From the NCBI RefSeq assembly GCF_013184985.2, contig NZ_CP063418.1, positions 372,001-436,000 of the forward strand: 64,000 nucleotides of DNA. The letters are read 5' to 3'. Source of the stretch: Actinomyces faecalis (GTDB lineage Bacteria; Actinomycetota; Actinomycetes; Actinomycetales; Actinomycetaceae). Below are positions 43,919 through 53,886 of the stretch, piece after piece. A program made the position numbers and the translations under genes. Position 1 is the first letter of the stretch. Each line of letters opens with the position of its first letter. Under the pieces are notes generated by a model. That model made no database searches. It was not told the DNA's origin and worked only from the letters and a program-made list of their open reading frames with translations.

Positions 43919-44609
43919 CCAGACCTCACACGCCCCGAGCCCGAGGGGAGAGAGCAAGCACGACCAGTGGCTTGCGGACGCCCCCTCGATGCTGGGACGG
44001 GTCTTCGCGCCGGTGGCCGGCTACGGAGTGACGATCTCCTCGATCTTCCGGCCGACGGTGACCGAGCAGTACCCCTTTGTCCGTCCGGTGCTCATGCCCC
44101 GCTACCACGGGCGTCACCAGCTCAACCGCTACGACGACGGCCTGGAGAGGTGCATCGGCTGCGAGCTGTGCGCCTGGGCCTGTCCGGCGGACGCCATCTA
44201 CGTCGAGGCGGCCTCCAACGCCCCCGGCGCTCAGTACTCGCCTGGCGAGCGCTACGGCCGCGTCTACCAGATCAACTACCTGCGCTGCATCTTCTGCGGC
44301 ATGTGCATCGAGGCGTGTCCGACCCGAGCCCTGACCATGACCCACGAGATCGACGAGCTCGTCGGTCCCAGCCGCGGTGGCCTCATCTACGAGAAGCAGG
44401 ACCTGCTGGCCCCCGTGCCCGAGGGGGCCCTGGACGCTCCGCACCCCATGGTCGAGGGCACCGAGGACGGTGACTACTACCGTGGCGCCGTCACCGGTGC
44501 CACCCAGGCACAGGTCGACTGGGTCCGTGCCCACCGTCCTGAGGACCCCACGCTCGCCACCGTCAAGACGGTGGCGGCACCTGACCTTGCGAAGGAGGCC
44601 GTCCACTGA
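43911..44609 (+). CDS. nuoI: NADH-quinone oxidoreductase subunit I
   Basis: A 232-aa ferredoxin-like subunit with clusters N6a and N6b. Two classical motifs: [16 protein letters not shown] and [16 protein letters not shown]. The N-terminal amphipathic helix region ([18 protein letters not shown], residues 36-55) anchors it at the membrane. About 60 C-terminal residues after the clusters are variable. It starts inside nuoH and ends inside nuoJ by one base (TGATGG). Confidence 0.97.
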   Translation: MTDQTSHAPSPRGESKHDQWLADAPSMLGRVFAPVAGYGVTISSIFRPTVTEQYPFVRPVLMPRYHGRHQLNRYDDGLERCIGCELCAWACPADAIYVEAASNAPGAQYSPGERYGRVYQINYLRCIFCGMCIEACPTRALTMTHEIDELVGPSRGGLIYEKQDLLAPVPEGALDAPHPMVEGTEDGDYYRGAVTGATQAQVDWVRAHRPEDPTLATVKTVAAPDLAKEAVH

Positions 44610-45580
44610 TGGCTACCCTGACCGCTCTCCTTCCTGCGACCCTGACCGAGACTGGTGCCGTGTCGACCGGCGAGACGATCCTGTTCGCCGTCGTCGCCCT
44701 GGTCACGGTGGTCTGCGGCGTCGGCCTGCTGACCGCCAAGCGTGCGGTCAGCGCCGCGGTCAACATGATCGCGATCATGATCGCCCTGGCGGTGCTCTAC
44801 GTCGCCAACGAGGCGCCCTTCCTCGGTATCACGCAGATCGTCGTCTACACCGGTGCGGTGATGACCCTCGTGCTCTTCGTGGTCATGCTGGTCGGCGTCG
44901 GCGGTGACGAGCCCGTCGGCTCAGCCGGCTCTCCGACCACGAAGTGGGTCATCGCGCTGTTCGGCCTGGGCCTGGCCGTGCTGGTGGGCAGCGCCGTGTG
45001 GCGCTCCAGGCTGCCTGACGCCGTCGGCCTGGAGCAGGGGCAGGCGGCCGCGCCCTCTGACCTGGCCACCGAGCTCTTCGGCCAGCACGTGGTCGCCATG
45101 GAGCTGACCGGGCTGCTGCTCATCGTGGCAGCCACGGGTGCCCTGACCCTGACCCACCGTCAGCGCGTCCGCGCCAAGGTCACCCAGCGCACCACGGTCG
45201 AGGCCAAGATGCGGGCCTACACCGAGCACGGCACCCACCCGGGCCAGAAGCCCATGAGCGGTGTCTACGCCTCGACCAACACCGCAGCCGCACCGGCGGT
45301 CTCTGCCTCGGGCGAGACCGTCGAGGAGTCCGTGCCGCGTGTGCTGCGTGCCCGGGGCCAGGGCCTGGAGCTGGCTGAGGTGTCGCCTGAGTACGCCGCG
45401 GCTCAGCGCGCAGGACGCGTGCGCAGCCGGGAGGACGCCGACGTCGCCCTGTCCGGTATGCCCTCGATGCCGGGAGCCGCCGCACCGGTCGTCGCTCAGC
45501 CTGTCGCCGCTGCCGCGCTGACGGCGGCGGGCGAGAAGGACGGGGCTGCCCCCGCCGAGGAGAAGGAGGAGGAGAAGTGA
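44609..45580 (+). CDS. nuoJ: NADH-quinone oxidoreductase subunit J
   Basis: A 323-aa membrane subunit (ND6 type). Five helices lie in residues 1-180, including [20 protein letters not shown] with its pi-bulge region. The last 140 residues are a cytoplasmic Ala/Glu/Arg-rich tail ending in an EEKEEEK run, far longer than E. coli NuoJ (184 aa) though long tails occur in other actinobacteria. The stop overlaps nuoK by 4 bp. Confidence 0.95.
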   Translation: MATLTALLPATLTETGAVSTGETILFAVVALVTVVCGVGLLTAKRAVSAAVNMIAIMIALAVLYVANEAPFLGITQIVVYTGAVMTLVLFVVMLVGVGGDEPVGSAGSPTTKWVIALFGLGLAVLVGSAVWRSRLPDAVGLEQGQAAAPSDLATELFGQHVVAMELTGLLLIVAATGALTLTHRQRVRAKVTQRTTVEAKMRAYTEHGTHPGQKPMSGVYASTNTAAAPAVSASGETVEESVPRVLRARGQGLELAEVSPEYAAAQRAGRVRSREDADVALSGMPSMPGAAAPVVAQPVAAAALTAAGEKDGAAPAEEKEEEK

Positions 45581-45882
45581 CCCTCCCTGTCACTGCCTAC
45601 GTCATCCTGGCCGGGGTGCTGTTCACCCTTGGCGCCCTGACGGTGCTGCTTCGGCGCAACGCCCTCATTGAGCTGATGGGCGTTGAGCTCATGCTCAACG
45701 CCGTCAACCTGGTCCTCGTGGCCTTTGCCCGCGTGCACGGCAACCTCACCGGTCAGGTCTTCGCCTTCTTCGTCATGGTGGTCGCTGCCGCCGAGGTCGT
45801 GGTGGGACTGAGCATCGTCGTGTCCATCTTCCGCACCCGCAGGTCCACGTCGGTCGACGACGTCAACCTGCTCAAGAACTGA
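45577..45882 (+). CDS. nuoK: NADH-quinone oxidoreductase subunit K
   Basis: A 101-aa membrane subunit (ND4L type) with three helices and the conserved glutamates in [19 protein letters not shown] and [14 protein letters not shown], which take part in proton movement. GTG start overlapping nuoJ. nuoL follows after 13 bp. Confidence 0.96.
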   Translation: MTLPVTAYVILAGVLFTLGALTVLLRRNALIELMGVELMLNAVNLVLVAFARVHGNLTGQVFAFFVMVVAAAEVVVGLSIVVSIFRTRRSTSVDDVNLLKN

Positions 45883-45895
45883 GAGGGAACAGGAC

Positions 45896-47899
45896 GTGAC
45901 TACTCCTCTCGCACTCGCCGCGCAGTCTGTCGTCGGCGCGGGTGAGCCGGCAACGGGCCTGGCGGGCCTGGCCTGGCTCCTCATCGCGGTCCCGGCCGCC
46001 TCGGCGGCGATCCTGCTGCTGTCAGGACGGGCGAGCGACCGCTGGGGCCACCTGCTCGGGCTGCTCGCGGCCGCAGCGGACGCCTGCATCGGTATCGCCC
46101 TGCTGGTCCAGGTCCTCGGCCTGCCGGCTGACGCCCGTGTCCTGGAGATCGACCTGTGGCGCTGGTTCGGCGCTGGTGACCTCGACGTCACCGTCGGACT
46201 GCGCCTGGACCCGCTCTCCCTGACCTTCGTCGTCCTGGTGACCTTCGTCGGCTTCCTCATCCACCTGTACTCGGTGGCCTACATGGAGCACGACCGCGAC
46301 CGCCGTCGCTTCTTCGCCTACCTCAACCTCTTCGTCGCCGCGATGCTCACGCTCGTGCTGGGCAGCTCCTACATCGTGCTGTTCGTCGGCTGGGAGGGCG
46401 TGGGACTGGCCTCCTACCTGCTCATCGGCTTCTGGAACACCGCCGACGCCGACGCCCCGCAGGCTGAGCAGGCCAAGAGCCGTGAGAACGCCACCGCCGC
46501 CAAGAAGGCCTTCGTCATGAACCGTATCGGTGACGTCGGCCTGCTGCTGGCGATGATGGCAATGGTCTCCCAGATCGGCTCGGTCGCCTTCAACGACGTC
46601 CTTCCCGCCGCACAGTCCGGGGCCGTGTCCACCGGCTGGCTCACTGCCACGGGCTTCTTCCTGCTGCTGGCTGCCTGCGGTAAGTCCGCGCAGTTCCCGC
46701 TGCAGGCGTGGCTGGGTGACGCGATGGCCGGCCCGACGCCGGTCTCCGCCCTGATCCACGCCGCCACCATGGTGACGGCTGGCGTCTACCTCATGGTCCG
46801 CTCGGGTGCCGTCTTCGAGGGGGCGCCCGACGCCCAGCTCGCCGTGGCTGTCATCGGCGCGATCACGCTAGTGCTCGGAGCCCTCATCGGTATGGCCAAG
46901 GACGACATGAAGAAGGTCCTGGCTGCCTCCACCATGAGCCAGATCGGCTACATGATGCTGGGTGCCGGCCTGGGGCCGATCGGTTACGCCTTCGCCATCT
47001 TCCACCTGCTGACCCACGGCTTCTTCAAGGCCCAGCTCTTCCTGGGAGCCGGCTCAGTCATGCACGCCATGAGCGACCAGGTGGACATGCGCCGCTTCGG
47101 AGGGCTGCGCAAGGTCATGAAGATCACCTGGGTGACGATGGGTATCGGCTGGCTCGCCATCCTGGGCATCCCGCCCTTCTCGGGCTTCTGGTCCAAGGAC
47201 AAGATCATCGAGGCCGCCTTCATCGGCGAGGGCCCGCGTCCCTGGGTCCTGGGAACGGTGGCCCTGCTGGGCGCGGGGCTCACGGCCTTCTACATGTCGC
47301 GCCTGTTCTTCATGATCTTCCACGGCCAGGCCCGGTGGACCACTGACAAGGACATCGAGGGTGAGGTCCACCCGCACGAGTCGGGCTGGCTCATGACGGC
47401 CCCGCTCATCATCCTGTCCGTCTTCTCCGTCGGCCTGGGTGGCCTGCTGAGCGTGAACGATGCCTTCGTCACCTGGCTGGAGCCGGTCACCGGTCACGCC
47501 GAGCACAGCGAGCCCGTGCTGGCGGTCCCGGTCATCATGGCGCTCACCCTGGCGCTCGTCGTGCTGGGGGCGGTCCTTGCCTGGGTGATGTACGCCAAGC
47601 GCGAGGTTCCTACCGTGGTTCAGCCTGGCAACGTCCTGGTCGAGGCGGCTCGCCACGACATGTACCAGGACGCTGTCAACGAGGCTGTCGCCATGCGGCC
47701 GGGTCAGGGCCTGGTCATCGCTGCCTCCGCCTCCGACCGCTACGTCGTCGACGGCGCGGTCGAGGGGCTCGCCAAGGGCACCGCAGGCCTGGGCCAGCTG
47801 GTGCGCCGCACCGAGACCGGCAACGTACGCTCCTACGCCTCGTACATGATGATCGGATCCGTGCTTGCTCTCGTCGCCGTCCTGGCGAGCAGGTTCTGA
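45896..47899 (+). CDS. nuoL: NADH-quinone oxidoreductase subunit L
   Basis: A 667-aa antiporter-like membrane subunit (ND5 type) with the long lateral helix at its C-terminus. Conserved: FVGWEGVGLASYLLIGFW, KKAFVMNRIGD, LQAWLGDAMAGPTPVSALIHAATMV with the channel lysine region, DDMKKVLAASTMSQIGYM, and IPPFSGFWSKD. GTG 45896 follows AGGGAACAGGAC. It drives proton translocation at the end of the membrane arm. Confidence 0.97.
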   Translation: MTTPLALAAQSVVGAGEPATGLAGLAWLLIAVPAASAAILLLSGRASDRWGHLLGLLAAAADACIGIALLVQVLGLPADARVLEIDLWRWFGAGDLDVTVGLRLDPLSLTFVVLVTFVGFLIHLYSVAYMEHDRDRRRFFAYLNLFVAAMLTLVLGSSYIVLFVGWEGVGLASYLLIGFWNTADADAPQAEQAKSRENATAAKKAFVMNRIGDVGLLLAMMAMVSQIGSVAFNDVLPAAQSGAVSTGWLTATGFFLLLAACGKSAQFPLQAWLGDAMAGPTPVSALIHAATMVTAGVYLMVRSGAVFEGAPDAQLAVAVIGAITLVLGALIGMAKDDMKKVLAASTMSQIGYMMLGAGLGPIGYAFAIFHLLTHGFFKAQLFLGAGSVMHAMSDQVDMRRFGGLRKVMKITWVTMGIGWLAILGIPPFSGFWSKDKIIEAAFIGEGPRPWVLGTVALLGAGLTAFYMSRLFFMIFHGQARWTTDKDIEGEVHPHESGWLMTAPLIILSVFSVGLGGLLSVNDAFVTWLEPVTGHAEHSEPVLAVPVIMALTLALVVLGAVLAWVMYAKREVPTVVQPGNVLVEAARHDMYQDAVNEAVAMRPGQGLVIAASASDRYVVDGAVEGLAKGTAGLGQLVRRTETGNVRSYASYMMIGSVLALVAVLASRF

Positions 47900-47915
47900 G
47901 AGGACACGCCATAAC

Positions 47916-49469
47916 ATGCAGACACTTGCCGCAAGCTTTCCCGTGCTGACCGTCATGGTCCTCGTTCCCCTCGCGGGAGCGCTCCTGCTCGCCCTCGTCC
48001 CGCCGCTGCGGGCGCAGGCCCGTGCGATCGGGCTCCTGTTCTCCCTGGCGACGCTGGGCGTGGGCGTGTGGGCAGCCGCGCAGTTCGACGTGGCTCAGGG
48101 CTCCACCGTCCAGCTCGCTGAGACCCGCTCCTGGATCGCCTCCATGGGGGTGTCGTGGGCGCTGGGCGTCAACGGTCTGGGCCTGGCCATGCTCCTTCTG
48201 GCCGCCTTCCTGACACCGATCGTCCTGCTCGCCTCGTGGGGCGAGGTCCCCGCGGACCGCCAGGCACTGTTCACCGGGCTCGTCCTGGCCCTGGAGGCCT
48301 TCGTCGTCGTCATCTTCGCGGCGCGCGACGTCGTGCTGTTCTACGTCTGCTTCGAGGCGATGCTCATCCCGGTGTACTTCCTCATCGGTCACTTCGGCGG
48401 GGAGAACCGCCGCCGTGCGGCCCTGAAGTTCCTCCTGTACTCCCTGGCCGGTGGCCTGGTCATGCTGGTCGGCGTCGTGGCCCTCTACGTCTACGGGCCG
48501 GGAGGCGAGAGTGCCTACCTCCTGGACAACCTCGTGGGGAACCTGAGCGCCTCGACCTCGGTGGAGCGCTGGATCTTCGTCTCCTTCTTCATCGCCTTCG
48601 CGATCAAGGCCCCGATGGTCCCGCTGCACACCTGGTTGCCGGACACGGCCGAGCAGGCCACCCCGGGCACCTCGGTGCTGCTCATCGGTGTGCTGGACAA
48701 GATCGGTACCTACGGCATGATCGTCCTGGTCCTGCCCCTCTTCCCCGAGGCCTCGCGCTGGGCCGCACCCGTGGTCCTCGTGCTTGCCGTCATCGGCATC
48801 CTCTACGGGGGACTGGCCGCGATCGGCCAGGACAACCTCTACCGGCTCATCTCCTACACCTCGATCAGCCACTTCGGCTTCATGGTGCTGGGGATCTTCG
48901 TGGGCTCCTCCGTCGCCGCCGCGGGCGCGATGGTCTACATGGTCGCCCACGGCCTGTCGATCGCCGGCCTGTACCTCGCCACCGGCTTCCTCGCCCGCCG
49001 TACCTCGACCGTCCAGGTCAGCGAGCTGGGTGGCATGGGACGCGTCCTACCTCTGACCGCGGGGACCTGGCTGGTCTCCGGCCTCGCCTCGATCGCGCTG
49101 CCGGGCCTGTCCGGATTCGTGCCTGAGTGGATGGTGCTCACGGGCACCTTCTCCCAGTCCGTTGCTCTGGGCGTGGTGGCTGTCCTCGGCGTGATCATCG
49201 CCGCGGTCTACGTGCTGCTGCCCTATCAGAGGGTCTTCACCGGCGCTCCGGCGGCGACCCGTGTGGGTAGCCCGGACCTGGACGGACGGGAGAAGATCGT
49301 CCTGGTCCCCGTCATCGCGGCCATGCTCGCCCTGGGGCTGGCACCCGCCTTCCTCACGGACGTCCTGGCCCCGGTCGCGGACAGCGTCTCCACGACCATG
49401 AGTGAGGACTCCGCCCCGGTCTCAGCCTCCGCCGTCGCCCCGACCTTCTCCGAAGGGATCACCAAGTGA
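47916..49469 (+). CDS. nuoM: NADH-quinone oxidoreductase subunit M
   Basis: A 517-aa antiporter-like membrane subunit (ND4 type). Seen: YVCFEAMLIPVYFLIGHFGGE with the essential Glu, APMVPLHTWLPDTAEQATP, DNLYRLISYTSISHFGFM, and GLSGFVPEW. ATG 47916 lies 16 bp after nuoL. About 14 helices. The stop overlaps the nuoN GTG (GTGA). Confidence 0.97.
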   Translation: MQTLAASFPVLTVMVLVPLAGALLLALVPPLRAQARAIGLLFSLATLGVGVWAAAQFDVAQGSTVQLAETRSWIASMGVSWALGVNGLGLAMLLLAAFLTPIVLLASWGEVPADRQALFTGLVLALEAFVVVIFAARDVVLFYVCFEAMLIPVYFLIGHFGGENRRRAALKFLLYSLAGGLVMLVGVVALYVYGPGGESAYLLDNLVGNLSASTSVERWIFVSFFIAFAIKAPMVPLHTWLPDTAEQATPGTSVLLIGVLDKIGTYGMIVLVLPLFPEASRWAAPVVLVLAVIGILYGGLAAIGQDNLYRLISYTSISHFGFMVLGIFVGSSVAAAGAMVYMVAHGLSIAGLYLATGFLARRTSTVQVSELGGMGRVLPLTAGTWLVSGLASIALPGLSGFVPEWMVLTGTFSQSVALGVVAVLGVIIAAVYVLLPYQRVFTGAPAATRVGSPDLDGREKIVLVPVIAAMLALGLAPAFLTDVLAPVADSVSTTMSEDSAPVSASAVAPTFSEGITK

Positions 49470-51028
49470 GCGTCACTGCCCCGACCATCTCCTGGGCCGG
49501 ACTTTCACCGGTCATCGTCATCCTGGGGGCTGCGGTCCTCGGCATCCTGCTGGAGGCCTTCGTGCCCCGCAAGGCGCGCCTGACCTGCCAGGCAGGGCTG
49601 AGCGTGCTGGCGGTCATCGGCTCGGCCGTCGCCCTGGCCGCTCGCTGGGACGCCGTGCGCGACGGCTCGGGCGGAGCACTGACACCAGGCTTCAACGAGG
49701 ACCCCTTCGGGGTAGCGGCCCAGGGCGTCATGCTCGTCATCGGCCTGCTGGCCGTCCTTGTCATGGCTGACCGCACCAGCGCCGGCGACGGAGCCTTTGC
49801 GGCACAGGCCGCGGACCGTCCCGGCAGCGCGGAGGAGGCGGAGTCCCTCCACGCCGGCTGGATGGGCACCGAGGTCTTCCCGCTCATGCTCTTCTCGCTG
49901 GGCGGCATGATGCTCTTCCCGATGGCGAGCGACTTCATCACGCTCTTCGTCATGCTGGAGCTCATCTCGCTCCCGCTGTACATCATGGCGGCCACGGCGC
50001 GCCACCGCCGCCTGCTCAGCCAGGAGGCCGCCATGAAGTACTTCGTGCTGGGCGCCTTCGCCTCGGCCTTCTTGCTGCTGGGCTCGGCGTTCCTCTACGG
50101 GTTCACTGGTCAGGTCACCTACTCCGCCGTGGCCCAGGCGCTGGGGCATGGCGGGCTCAACGGCATGGACTGGCTGGCGCTGGCGGGCGTCGCCCTGGTG
50201 ACAGTCGGCCTGCTGTTCAAGATCGCCGCCGTCCCCTTCCACGCCTGGAGCCCGGACGTCTACCAGGGCGCTCCCACGCCGGTGACCGCCTTCATGGCTG
50301 CGGGTGTCAAGGCTGCGGCCTTCCTGGCGCTGCTGCGGTTCTTCTACGTCGCAGGTGCTGGGCTGTCCTGGGACATGGCGCCCTTCCTGTGGACAGTATC
50401 GATCCTGACCATGTTCGTCGGCACCGTCGTCGGTATCGTCCAGGGCGACGTCAAGCGCATGCTCGCCTACTCCGCGATCGCCCACGCCGGCTACATGCTG
50501 ATCGGCATCGTGGCGCTCAACCAGGCCGGTATCCGGGCGCTGCTCTTCTACGCCCTGGCCTACGGCGTATCGACCGTGGGAGCCTTCGGCGTGGTGACGC
50601 TGGTACGCGTGAACCACGACGGCGCAGCAGGCCCGGAGGCCACGGACCTGGAGGCTCTCAAGGGGCTGGGACGGCGTTCACCCTGGCTGGCGCTGTCGCT
50701 GGCGGTCTTCCTGCTGTCCTTCGCAGGTATCCCGCTGACGGCGGGTTTCATCGCGAAGTTCGAGCTCTTCGTCGCCGGTATCGGCGGTGGGGCGACCTGG
50801 CTCGTGATCGCTGCCGTCGTCTCCTCGGCCGCGACCGCCTTCTTCTACATGCGAGTCATCATCCTTATGTTCTTCCGTGAGCCTGATGAGGACCGTGTGG
50901 TCGTGGTGACCTCCAACGGGCTGTCGTCGACCGCTATCGGCGTGGCCGTCCTGCTGACCGTCGTGCTGGGCGTGCTGCCTCAGACGGTGCTGGCTACCTT
51001 GGGCAACGCCGCTATGCTCGTGCCGTGA
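49466..51028 (+). CDS. nuoN: NADH-quinone oxidoreductase subunit N
   Basis: A 520-aa antiporter-like membrane subunit (ND2 type), about 14 helices. Conserved: LFVMLELISLPLYIM, KYFVLGAFASAFLLLG, FKIAAVPFHAWSPDVYQGAPTPV, GDVKRMLAYSAIAHAGYM, and FAGIPLTAGFIAKFELF. It completes a full 14-gene operon. Its stop overlaps the GTG of the next gene, an isoprenoid synthase, by 4 bp, so that gene is part of the same transcript. Confidence 0.97.
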   Translation: MSVTAPTISWAGLSPVIVILGAAVLGILLEAFVPRKARLTCQAGLSVLAVIGSAVALAARWDAVRDGSGGALTPGFNEDPFGVAAQGVMLVIGLLAVLVMADRTSAGDGAFAAQAADRPGSAEEAESLHAGWMGTEVFPLMLFSLGGMMLFPMASDFITLFVMLELISLPLYIMAATARHRRLLSQEAAMKYFVLGAFASAFLLLGSAFLYGFTGQVTYSAVAQALGHGGLNGMDWLALAGVALVTVGLLFKIAAVPFHAWSPDVYQGAPTPVTAFMAAGVKAAAFLALLRFFYVAGAGLSWDMAPFLWTVSILTMFVGTVVGIVQGDVKRMLAYSAIAHAGYMLIGIVALNQAGIRALLFYALAYGVSTVGAFGVVTLVRVNHDGAAGPEATDLEALKGLGRRSPWLALSLAVFLLSFAGIPLTAGFIAKFELFVAGIGGGATWLVIAAVVSSAATAFFYMRVIILMFFREPDEDRVVVVTSNGLSSTAIGVAVLLTVVLGVLPQTVLATLGNAAMLVP

Positions 51029-52131
51029 TCGGTACGTTCCCACTGGACATCCCTGAGCTCGAGGGCCGGATCTCTCCGGCCCTCGAGGCCGTCGAGACCA
51101 GGCTCCTCCAGGTCGTCAACAACGCCGACGAGACCATTAACCCGCCGACCTCCCACCTGGCACAGGCCGGCGGCAAGCGGCTTCGTCCGGTGCTGACGCT
51201 GCTGACCGCCCAGCTGGGCGACCCGCGGCTGGCCACCGGGCAGGAGGTTCGTGACGCCGGCGTGTCCGTGGAGCTGACGCATATCGCCACGCTCTACCAC
51301 GACGACGTCATGGACGACGCCCCGTTGCGCCGGGGTGCGCCGAGCGCGCAGATGGTGTGGGGAAACTCCGCCGCGATCCTGACCGGTGACGTCCTGGTGG
51401 CCCGTGCCTCCCAGCTTGTCGCCGCGCTCGGCCCTGAGGCCGTCCTGGCCCATGCCAAGACCTTCGAGCGCCTGTGCATGGGGCAGCTCCACGAGACCCT
51501 GGCCAGGCCTGCGGGGACTGACCCCGTGGAGCACTACATCCAGGTCCTGGCGGACAAGACCGGCTCCCTCATCGCGGTCTCGGCTCGCTACGGCGCGATG
51601 CTGACCCGTGCCGGCCGGGACACGGAGCGCATCGTCGAGGAGTTCGGTGAGAAGATCGGTGTGGCCTTCCAGCTGGCTGACGACGTCATTGACCTGACCA
51701 GTGACTCCGAGACCACCGGCAAGACCCCGGGCACTGACCTGCGTGAGGGTGTGGAGACCATGCCGGTGCTCCTGCTGCGTCAGGCCCTGGCGGCTGGCGA
51801 GCTGGACGCTGCGGGGCAGTCGATCTTGTCAACCCTCTCCAGTGCTGACCTGGAGGATGACGCCGTGCTCAGTGAGGTGGTCGCGCGCCTGCGCGAGCAC
51901 CCCGTGCTCGCACGCACGCGCGAGATGGCGATGACGTGGGCCGAGGACGCGGTGGCGGTGCTCTCCGGGCTGGAGGAGGCTGTCGTCGCTGGAACGCGTG
52001 AGCGGCTGGCAGAGGTCGGCGCTGGTACTGACCAGGTGGAGGCGGCTGTGGCTGATGCGCGTGTGCGCGTGGGGCAGGTACGTGAGGCGATGGAGCAGTT
52101 CGCTCGGCTCCTCGTCGACCGTGCGGCCTGA
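51025..52131 (+). CDS. Polyprenyl diphosphate synthase
   Basis: A 368-aa trans-isoprenyl diphosphate synthase. First Asp-rich motif LYHDDVMDD (Asp93-98) preceded by GGKRLRP, second motif AFQLADDVIDL, and GTDLREGVETMPVLLL, typical of hepta-/octaprenyl synthases. The residues before the first DDxxD are small/polar, which fits long-chain products. It probably makes the side chain for menaquinone used by MenA. Translational coupling to nuoN (GTGA) ties quinone side-chain supply to complex I production. About 100 C-terminal residues are helical, Glu/Arg/Ala-rich and longer than in E. coli IspB. Exact chain length cannot be read. Confidence 0.92.
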   Translation: MIGTFPLDIPELEGRISPALEAVETRLLQVVNNADETINPPTSHLAQAGGKRLRPVLTLLTAQLGDPRLATGQEVRDAGVSVELTHIATLYHDDVMDDAPLRRGAPSAQMVWGNSAAILTGDVLVARASQLVAALGPEAVLAHAKTFERLCMGQLHETLARPAGTDPVEHYIQVLADKTGSLIAVSARYGAMLTRAGRDTERIVEEFGEKIGVAFQLADDVIDLTSDSETTGKTPGTDLREGVETMPVLLLRQALAAGELDAAGQSILSTLSSADLEDDAVLSEVVARLREHPVLARTREMAMTWAEDAVAVLSGLEEAVVAGTRERLAEVGAGTDQVEAAVADARVRVGQVREAMEQFARLLVDRAA

Positions 52132-52150
52132 CCGCGATCGAGATCCTGAC

Positions 52151-52194
52151 GCCGTTGCGGGCACCGAGATCGTCATCGCGGTGCCCGCAACGGC
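52151..52194 (+). terminator. Terminator of the nuo-prenyl synthase operon
   Basis: Arms 52151-52166 and 52179-52194, perfect 16-bp stem with a 12-nt loop, 20 bp after the stop codon. No T-tract, as is usual in this genome. The rest of the 241-bp gap to 52373 shows nothing recognised. Confidence 0.7.
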
Positions 52195-52372
52195 ATGAAG
52201 GACGCAGCGTGCCATCAGGGCGTGAGGTGCGTCCCGTCTCCTGGGTAAGGACGGGCTTGGTCCGTAGACTGTCTGGTGGCCCGCGCCGTCGTCGTCCCTC
52301 CTCAAGGAGACGGCGGCACACGGACGCGCCGAGCCGCCAGGTTGAGTACCCAAGATCAGGAAACCAGTCACA

Positions 52373-53872
52373 GTGAGCACACGTCCCCTGTCAGTCGCCG
52401 TCATTGGTGCGGGCCCTGCCGGCATCTACGCCTCCGACATCCTGTCCAAGTCAGGGCTGGACGTGAGCATCGACCTGTTCGAGCGCCTGCCCGCTCCCTA
52501 CGGCCTCGTGCGTTACGGCGTGGCTCCCGACCACCCGCGTATCAAGCAGATCATCGTGGCGCTGTACAAGATCCTGCAGCGTGGGGACATCCGCCTCGTC
52601 GGCAACGTCGAGGTGGGACGTGACATCTCTGTGGCTGAGCTGCACGAGCACTACGACGCCCTCATCTTCTCCACCGGCGCGGACACTGACGCGCCCCTCG
52701 ACATCCCCGGCATCGACGCCCCGGAGTCCTACGGCGGCGCGGACTTCGTGTCCTGGTACGACGGTCACCCTGACCACCCACGTACCTGGGACCTGTCGGC
52801 CCGTGAGGTCGCCGTCATCGGCGTGGGGAACGTGGGGCTGGACATCGCGCGCGTGCTCGCCAAGCACCCCGAGGACCTCATGACCACCGAGGTGCCGGCC
52901 AACGTCGCCGAGATCCTCAGGACCTCCCCGGTCACGGACGTGCACGTCTTCGGCCGCCGCGGTCCCGCGCAGGTCAAGTTCACCCCGCTGGAGCTGCGCG
53001 AGCTCGGCAAGCAGCCTGACGTCGACGTGACCGTCGACGAGGAGGACTTCGAGTACGACGCCGGCAGCGAGGAGGCGCTTCGCTCATCCAACCAGCAGCG
53101 TCAGGTGGTCAAGGCCCTGGAGGGCTACGCCATGCAGGAGCCGGAGGACCTGACGGCCTCACGCACCATCCACATCCACCTCTTCCAGGCGCCTGACGAG
53201 GTGCTGCTGGACGAGGACGGGCACGTGTGCGGTCTGCGTACCGAGCGCACTCGCCTGAACGGGGACGGTAGTGTCTGCGGGACGGGGGAGTACCGCGACT
53301 GGCCCGTCCAGGCGGTCTACCGTGCCGTGGGCTATGCCGGCAGCCCGATCGAGGGCCTGCCCTTCGACCACGAGCGGCACGTGATGCCTAATGAGGGCGG
53401 GCGCGTGCTCGGTGAGGACGGTGCGCCGCTCACCGGCGTCTACGCCACCGGCTGGATCCGCCGCGGCCCGATCGGACTCATCGGGTCGACCAAGTCCGAC
53501 GCCCAGGAGACGATCGCTCACCTTGTCGAGGACGCCCAGGCCGGGCTGCTGCACGCCACGACTGACGACGAGGCACAGGTGGGACACGACGCCCTGCTGG
53601 CGCTGCTGGACTCCCGCCACGTGCCGTACACGACGTGGGAGGGCTGGGAGCTGCTCGATGCCTACGAGCGTGAGCTCGGCCAGGACTACGGCGAGGTGGA
53701 GGTCACCGGCGGTGACATGAGGCCGCGCGAGCGGGTCAAGGTGGTCTCCCGTGAGGCCATGACGGCGATCTCCCGCCAGGAGCAGGCGCCGTCCGACCTC
53801 ATTGGCCAGCCCGATCCAGATCGTGTGCCGGAGCGGGTGGCTCACCGCCTGCCGGAGCGCCCGCAGGCCTGA
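52373..53872 (+). CDS. FAD-dependent ferredoxin-NADP(+) reductase (FprA/adrenodoxin reductase type)
   Basis: A 499-aa flavoprotein moving electrons between NADPH and ferredoxin. N-terminal FAD loop: VIGAGPAGIYASDIL, then RLPAPYGLVRYGVAPDHP typical of adrenodoxin-reductase-like enzymes. NADP loop: VIGVGNVGLDIARVL. GRRGPAQVKFTPLELREL and the C-terminal ATGWIRRGPIGLIGSTKSDA complete the family pattern. The GTG start has no strong ribosome binding site. The last 60 residues (Arg/Glu/Pro-rich) extend past the core. It is alone between two hairpin regions; the ferredoxin partner is not in the window. Confidence 0.92.
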   Translation: MSTRPLSVAVIGAGPAGIYASDILSKSGLDVSIDLFERLPAPYGLVRYGVAPDHPRIKQIIVALYKILQRGDIRLVGNVEVGRDISVAELHEHYDALIFSTGADTDAPLDIPGIDAPESYGGADFVSWYDGHPDHPRTWDLSAREVAVIGVGNVGLDIARVLAKHPEDLMTTEVPANVAEILRTSPVTDVHVFGRRGPAQVKFTPLELRELGKQPDVDVTVDEEDFEYDAGSEEALRSSNQQRQVVKALEGYAMQEPEDLTASRTIHIHLFQAPDEVLLDEDGHVCGLRTERTRLNGDGSVCGTGEYRDWPVQAVYRAVGYAGSPIEGLPFDHERHVMPNEGGRVLGEDGAPLTGVYATGWIRRGPIGLIGSTKSDAQETIAHLVEDAQAGLLHATTDDEAQVGHDALLALLDSRHVPYTTWEGWELLDAYERELGQDYGEVEVTGGDMRPRERVKVVSREAMTAISRQEQAPSDLIGQPDPDRVPERVAHRLPERPQA

Positions 53873-53886
53873 GCACCGCCTACCTT

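Noticed and set aside
42434..43957. 507-codon minus-strand frame opposite nuoH
   Set aside because: Asp/His/Gln-rich translation typical of antisense to a membrane protein gene; nuoH is certain.
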